From: Micavibrio sp. UBA2705
GTDB lineage: Bacteria; Pseudomonadota; Alphaproteobacteria; Micavibrionales; Micavibrionaceae
Assembly (NCBI GenBank): GCA_002354205.1
Contig: DELD01000008.1
Span: 8,946 to 25,303 of the forward strand
Length of the DNA: 16,358 nt
Direction: 5' to 3'
A program made the translations under genes and the position numbers. Below, piece after piece: positions 13,673 to 16,358 of the stretch; position 1 is the first letter of the stretch; each line of letters starts with the position of its first letter. A model generated the notes under the pieces. It did not search any database. It saw only the letters and a program-made list of their open reading frames with translations, and was not told the origin of the DNA.

Positions 13673-15151
13673 CTAAACATCAAACTGACTGTCGGCAAGA
13701 TGCATAGATGATGTGCCTTGCCAATTTGGGCGCGTGCCTACGCCGCCAATGGTACGAATGCGCACAGGTTCGCTTGCTAGCGCTCCGGCAACCGCATCAA
13801 GACCATCATCACTTGCACCCGTTTTTTCAGGCATCCATTCTTGCATTTCACGAATAAACGGCGTTTTAATAACGCTTTGATGGACATAAAGCGCCTTTGC
13901 CGCCATTACCGCATCGAAAGCTTCGATAATACGCAGCGCCTTTGGGCGACGCGATGATAATTCGACAACCGCGCTAGCTATGCCCATTTTACTTAAATGT
14001 TTTCTCAGCATATTGGGCAAAAAACGCCCAAGGCCATTAATCTCAATCGTGATTGATGGTAACAACAGCGCACCTGCAATGCGGGCAACGATTTTGCATT
14101 GTTGGGTTGCTTCATCTTGATTGTCGCTCTCTGCCGCGCGGATATATTCCGTGCGATGCACATAATGACGGCCTTGATTATCAGTATAAATAACCGCAAG
14201 GACGGAGCTATCCCCCCGCCCCTGCGCGGACGCAAATGCAGGATCCCAAAATGCAGAGCATGAAGTAAGCTGCCGTCCGTTGAGCCATAATTGTGGACGG
14301 CCTGCAACTTCTTTATAGTCAATCTCATCATCATAAATGTTTAAGTCTTCGGGGTTTAAACGCCCCTCATTAAGCGCTACTGGCTTTAACATCATTTGGC
14401 TTTCAAACTTATTGGGGCCTGTGTGGATTTTCATGCGTTCGATGTCGGCAATGCTATAACGCTCAGGCCATGCAGAAGCCCCTGTTTCATCTAATATAGG
14501 GTAACGTTTACGATTGTAGTCCTGCAAGAACGGTACGTCTTCGCCAATTTCTTTACGCGGCGCATCTGCATAAATGGAATAATAATTATGCGGAGTCCCG
14601 ACGTAAAGCCGTGTCCCGCCTTGCACCAAAATATACTCAATTTCAAGCAAGCGTTCGCGTAAATCTTGACGTTTATCTGCGGTATCGCAAGTTTTAGGGA
14701 CCTCGACATCATCACAGATAATCACTTCAGCACGACAACCTGTAATGTTGGCGGTAATGCCCTTGGCCTGCATAGATGGGTCGCGGCGTTCTAAATCGCG
14801 CTTAATCATAAAGCTATCGGATGCCCATTGTTCTTTCTTTTCTGGCAATAAATGCTGGGTCAGCATGTGCCGTTCAATAATTTTTTTGACATTGCGCACC
14901 ATTTTACGCGCCAGATTTAGATCCGCCGCCAGAACCAAAATACGCAAATTAGGATCACTAAATAAAAGCCATGCACAAAACAGACCGACAATGGTTGATT
15001 TCCCGCATGACCGAAACGCCATCAACAGCATATAACGCTGATCATTGTTCCAGCAATCTTCTAACCAATGCGCAATATCATAATGCACATCTGGCGTAGA
15101 TAGACCCTGCCCCCTATTCCACAACGTGAGGAACAGGGGGAATGAAATCAT
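13673..15151 (-). CDS. terL: Phage terminase large subunit, T7 DNA-maturase-B-like
   Basis: The packaging motor and nuclease that loads DNA into the procapsid. The ATPase half shows Walker A FRSCGKST (46-53), Walker B VIICDDVE (143-150, D147/D148/E150) and the coupling motif YVGTP (183-187). Between them, DPSMQAKGITANITGCRAEV (124-143) matches the PS-x-K-x-GIT-x-x-x-TG-x-RA pattern I know from T7 gp19-type terminases. The nuclease half has candidate metal ligands D303 (FWDPA), E370 (TIEING) and D449/D452 (DDGLDA). At 492 residues it is shorter than T7 gp19 (about 586). The start at 15151 has AAAAGG 10 bases upstream; an open extension to 15202 would run into the preceding terminator hairpin. 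No frameshift is seen. Surroundings: putative small terminase and tail gene upstream, lysis genes downstream. Confidence 0.92.
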   Translation of the reverse strand: MISFPLFLTLWNRGQGLSTPDVHYDIAHWLEDCWNNDQRYMLLMAFRSCGKSTIVGLFCAWLLFSDPNLRILVLAADLNLARKMVRNVKKIIERHMLTQHLLPEKKEQWASDSFMIKRDLERRDPSMQAKGITANITGCRAEVIICDDVEVPKTCDTADKRQDLRERLLEIEYILVQGGTRLYVGTPHNYYSIYADAPRKEIGEDVPFLQDYNRKRYPILDETGASAWPERYSIADIERMKIHTGPNKFESQMMLKPVALNEGRLNPEDLNIYDDEIDYKEVAGRPQLWLNGRQLTSCSAFWDPAFASAQGRGDSSVLAVIYTDNQGRHYVHRTEYIRAAESDNQDEATQQCKIVARIAGALLLPSITIEINGLGRFLPNMLRKHLSKMGIASAVVELSSRRPKALRIIEAFDAVMAAKALYVHQSVIKTPFIREMQEWMPEKTGASDDGLDAVAGALASEPVRIRTIGGVGTRPNWQGTSSMHLADSQFDV

Positions 15152-15189
15152 GACAGATGAACCTTTTAATATGGATAACTTTAGACAAT

Positions 15190-15214
15190 AAAAAAGCCCC
15201 ACAAAAGCGGGGCT
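15190..15214 (-). terminator. Intrinsic terminator between the 180-residue gene and terL
   Basis: AGCCCC (15195-15200) pairs with GGGGCT (15209-15214) over an 8-base loop. On the minus strand the stem is followed by six T residues. It lies 37 bases after the stop of the 180-residue gene and about 40 bases before the terL start. Confidence 0.85.
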
Positions 15215-15251
15215 ATTTATATAAGGTAAGGCGATAATCTAATGGATCAAT

Positions 15252-15794
15252 TTAGAAGATATTATGATCTGATTTATTGCCTGTAATTTTTGGTTTCTTC
15301 GGCGTGTTATCTTCGCCCATATCGGCATCTGCCTGTGATTTTTGTACTGGCGTATCATCAACTGTGTATTCAGGAACCGCTGAAGCTTTCTTGTTAAACA
15401 AAATCGCTTTACCAAGCCCAATGCCAACCTGCGTGCCTTTTGTGGCAACAACGCTGCCTAAGAGGCCAGAGCCCATTACAGTGAAGCCTGCGCCATATGT
15501 AAGGTAACCAACTGTTACGCCCGCCGCTAATGCCCCGACGGCGATTGCTTTTTCCGTTGGCGTTTCTGCTTTACCAAATGGGGAGTAAATTGTGCGTTTC
15601 ACAGCAGGAATTTGATATACGCGGTTCGCGTAGTTAAAAGCCTCAACTGCTGCGTTTTTTGCTTTGACGCAAAATTCGCCAATTGCGGCGGCAAAACCAA
15701 ATGCCGCTTGTAGCCTAGATTTCTTTGGCGCTGGCTGGTTTTCTAAATCTGTTAAAACGTCTTCCGCTTTTTTATTATTATTTGGTGTAGTCAT
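15252..15794 (-). CDS. Hypothetical membrane protein, 180 residues (moron-like)
   Basis: I do not recognise a family. The first 80 residues are polar and basic (MTTPNNNKKAEDVLTDLENQ, then a helix around 28-52 containing one Cys). Residues 82-134 are very Gly/Ala/Val-rich and hydrophobic (VGALAAGVTVGYLTYGAGF), giving two or three membrane passes like small phage or glycine-zipper membrane proteins. The tail (138-180) is charged and disordered-looking. The ATG at 15794 has GGGTGA about 5 bases upstream; an in-frame TTG at 15806 is less likely. It sits between the putative small and large terminase genes but has its own TTGACATAA promoter and an intrinsic terminator, the moron arrangement. Membrane topology suggests superinfection exclusion, lysis control or an envelope role (inference only). 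Confidence 0.82.
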   Translation of the reverse strand: MTTPNNNKKAEDVLTDLENQPAPKKSRLQAAFGFAAAIGEFCVKAKNAAVEAFNYANRVYQIPAVKRTIYSPFGKAETPTEKAIAVGALAAGVTVGYLTYGAGFTVMGSGLLGSVVATKGTQVGIGLGKAILFNKKASAVPEYTVDDTPVQKSQADADMGEDNTPKKPKITGNKSDHNIF

Positions 15795-15831
15795 GAAATC
15801 ACCCAATTCATTTAATATTACTATGAAAAAT

Positions 15832-15860
15832 GATTTACACGCTATCGCCGCTTATGTCAA
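15832..15860 (-). promoter_or_regulatory. TTGACATAA-type promoter for the 180-residue gene
   Basis: Minus-strand TTGACA (15855-15860), a 17-base spacer and TAAATC (15832-15837, weak -10). The -35 extends to TTGACATAA as in the other three units. It lies between the 103-residue gene's stop and the ATG at 15794. Confidence 0.5.
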
Positions 15861-15875
15861 TACAATTCGTGTAAA

Positions 15876-16187
15876 TCAAATGTTTTTTTCCGTATATTGG
15901 TCTAACTCGCTCTGCGCCTGCGCGATTATACCGGCAAGCACAGCATCATCAGCCTCATTATGCGCTTTATTTGTAAGGATATCCGCCCATTTCGCAAGCT
16001 TTAAAAGCAGTTCAATATGTGCGATAGCAACTTTACAGGCGCTGTGATGCGCAGAAAAGCTTTTGGCATCATCTGGCAGCTCATCGCTGATAATAAAACG
16101 ATGGTAAGATTCCAAGCTATGCTTTAACGCATCTGGCAAAAACTTAGCTATTTTCTCGCGGGATTTTTCTTCCAATGATTGGGACAT
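15876..16187 (-). CDS. Small helical protein, candidate small terminase subunit
   Basis: A 103-residue, predicted all-helical soluble protein (EEKSREKIAKFLPDALKHSL near the start, HIELLLKLAKWADILTNKAH in the middle). I see no clear helix-turn-helix signature, so the small-terminase proposal rests on size (T7 gp18 is 89 residues), position directly after a tail-type gene and two genes before the large terminase, and orientation. I start at the ATG at 16187, 22 bases after the upstream stop. The longer reading to 16268 would overlap the end of the tail gene in another frame and has no ribosome site. AGAAAG 8-9 bases upstream of 16187 is a weak ribosome site. His/Cys residues (HHSAC, 47-51) are noted but form no known metal motif. 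Confidence 0.72.
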   Translation of the reverse strand: MSQSLEEKSREKIAKFLPDALKHSLESYHRFIISDELPDDAKSFSAHHSACKVAIAHIELLLKLAKWADILTNKAHNEADDAVLAGIIAQAQSELDQYTEKNI

Positions 16188-16209
16188 GAACACACTTTCT
16201 GTTAATCGA

Positions 16210-16358
16210 TTAGAACCTTGAAACAATGTACCAAGCCGCGCCATTAGAAACGACCGTGATTGCGTCATAATGGCTGGTCAGGTTTTGCGCGTAACCATCT
16301 GGCCCGCTGCCGCCAAGTTCACTGACTGTAACGTAATTACCTGATGGATCAGTCTTCT
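16210..16358 (-). CDS. C-terminus of a probable phage tail or fibre protein (partial)
   Basis: The gene runs off the right edge, and only its last 48 residues are visible, ending at a TAA at 16210-16212. The reading ...NYVTVSELGGSGPD, then DAITVVSNGAAWYIVSRF, ends in the pattern '(I/V)T-(L/V)-V-S-(D/N)-G-x-x-W-Y/H-(I/V)' that I associate with the C-terminal beta-domain of many phage tail, fibre and spike or minor virion proteins. It is strongly beta-like and hydrophilic, unlike the helical proteins after it. The frame is open throughout, and the next gene starts 22 bases after its stop, which supports a real, co-transcribed structural gene. Identity beyond this is unknown. Confidence 0.65.
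   Translation of the reverse strand, partial: KTDPSGNYVTVSELGGSGPDGYAQNLTSHYDAITVVSNGAAWYIVSRF

Noticed and set aside
15152..15202. N-terminal extension of the large terminase to base 15202
   Set aside because: It would begin within the terminator hairpin at 15190-15214 and has no ribosome site; 15151 has AAAAGG upstream.
16188..16268. Longer form of the 103-residue protein starting at 16268
   Set aside because: It overlaps the real coding end of the partial tail-type gene in another frame and has no Shine-Dalgarno sequence.
1..16358. CRISPR array, insertion sequence, toxin-antitoxin pair, integrase
   Set aside because: No regularly spaced repeats, transposase or recombinase motifs, or recognisable toxin/antitoxin pairs were seen on either strand.

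Overview
The window looks like part of an alphaproteobacterial chromosome. The IMP dehydrogenase, the long helicase with an N-terminal DnaQ-like remnant, and the 3TM holin of the gene-transfer-agent type are all typical of that class, but I cannot name a genus. The left half (about 1-8062) is ordinary chromosomal sequence. It has the 3' part of a HAD hydrolase with its N-terminus missing or frameshifted, a small minus-strand protein with a faint FlgM look, guaB, an orphan 131-residue gene, an MscS-family channel, a 956-residue DinG/XPD-type helicase and an orphan 261-residue gene. These genes are mostly on the plus strand and singly spaced.

The right half (about 8200-16358) is different. Apart from one LOG-family gene on the plus strand (9154-10077), everything is on the minus strand and much of it is viral. 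In transcription order (right to left) it reads: the C-terminus of a probable tail or fibre protein (runs off the window), a 103-residue protein in the small-terminase position, a 180-residue membrane protein, a large terminase resembling the T7 gp19 type, a 106-residue protein with one membrane segment and a coiled coil (Rz-like position), two tandem paralogues of unknown function (328 and 313 residues), a SleB-type cell-wall hydrolase and a 3TM holin. Tail fibre, small terminase, Rz-like, large terminase and lysis gives a late-gene block resembling the right end of T7-like podoviruses, with a lysis pair of a kind common in alphaproteobacteria. No capsid, portal, polymerase, integrase or attachment site is visible.

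The most unusual signal is a set of four minus-strand transcription units that interrupt or flank this block: a 43-residue basic protein, a 165-residue membrane protein, the paralogue pair, and the 180-residue membrane protein. Each has its own candidate promoter beginning with the same 9-mer, TTGACATAA, and each ends in a good intrinsic terminator. Two share a 16-base identical sequence around that box. This is the layout of phage morons (self-contained cargo genes), here with a common promoter signature that suggests co-regulation. Two of the units lie beyond the LOG gene, outside the recognisable phage genes, so the element or its regulon may extend to about 8200.

No tRNA, rRNA, CRISPR array or insertion sequence was recognised. 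The only stretch over 300 bases without an obvious long gene, 8063-8469, holds the 43-residue gene, its promoter and two terminators.
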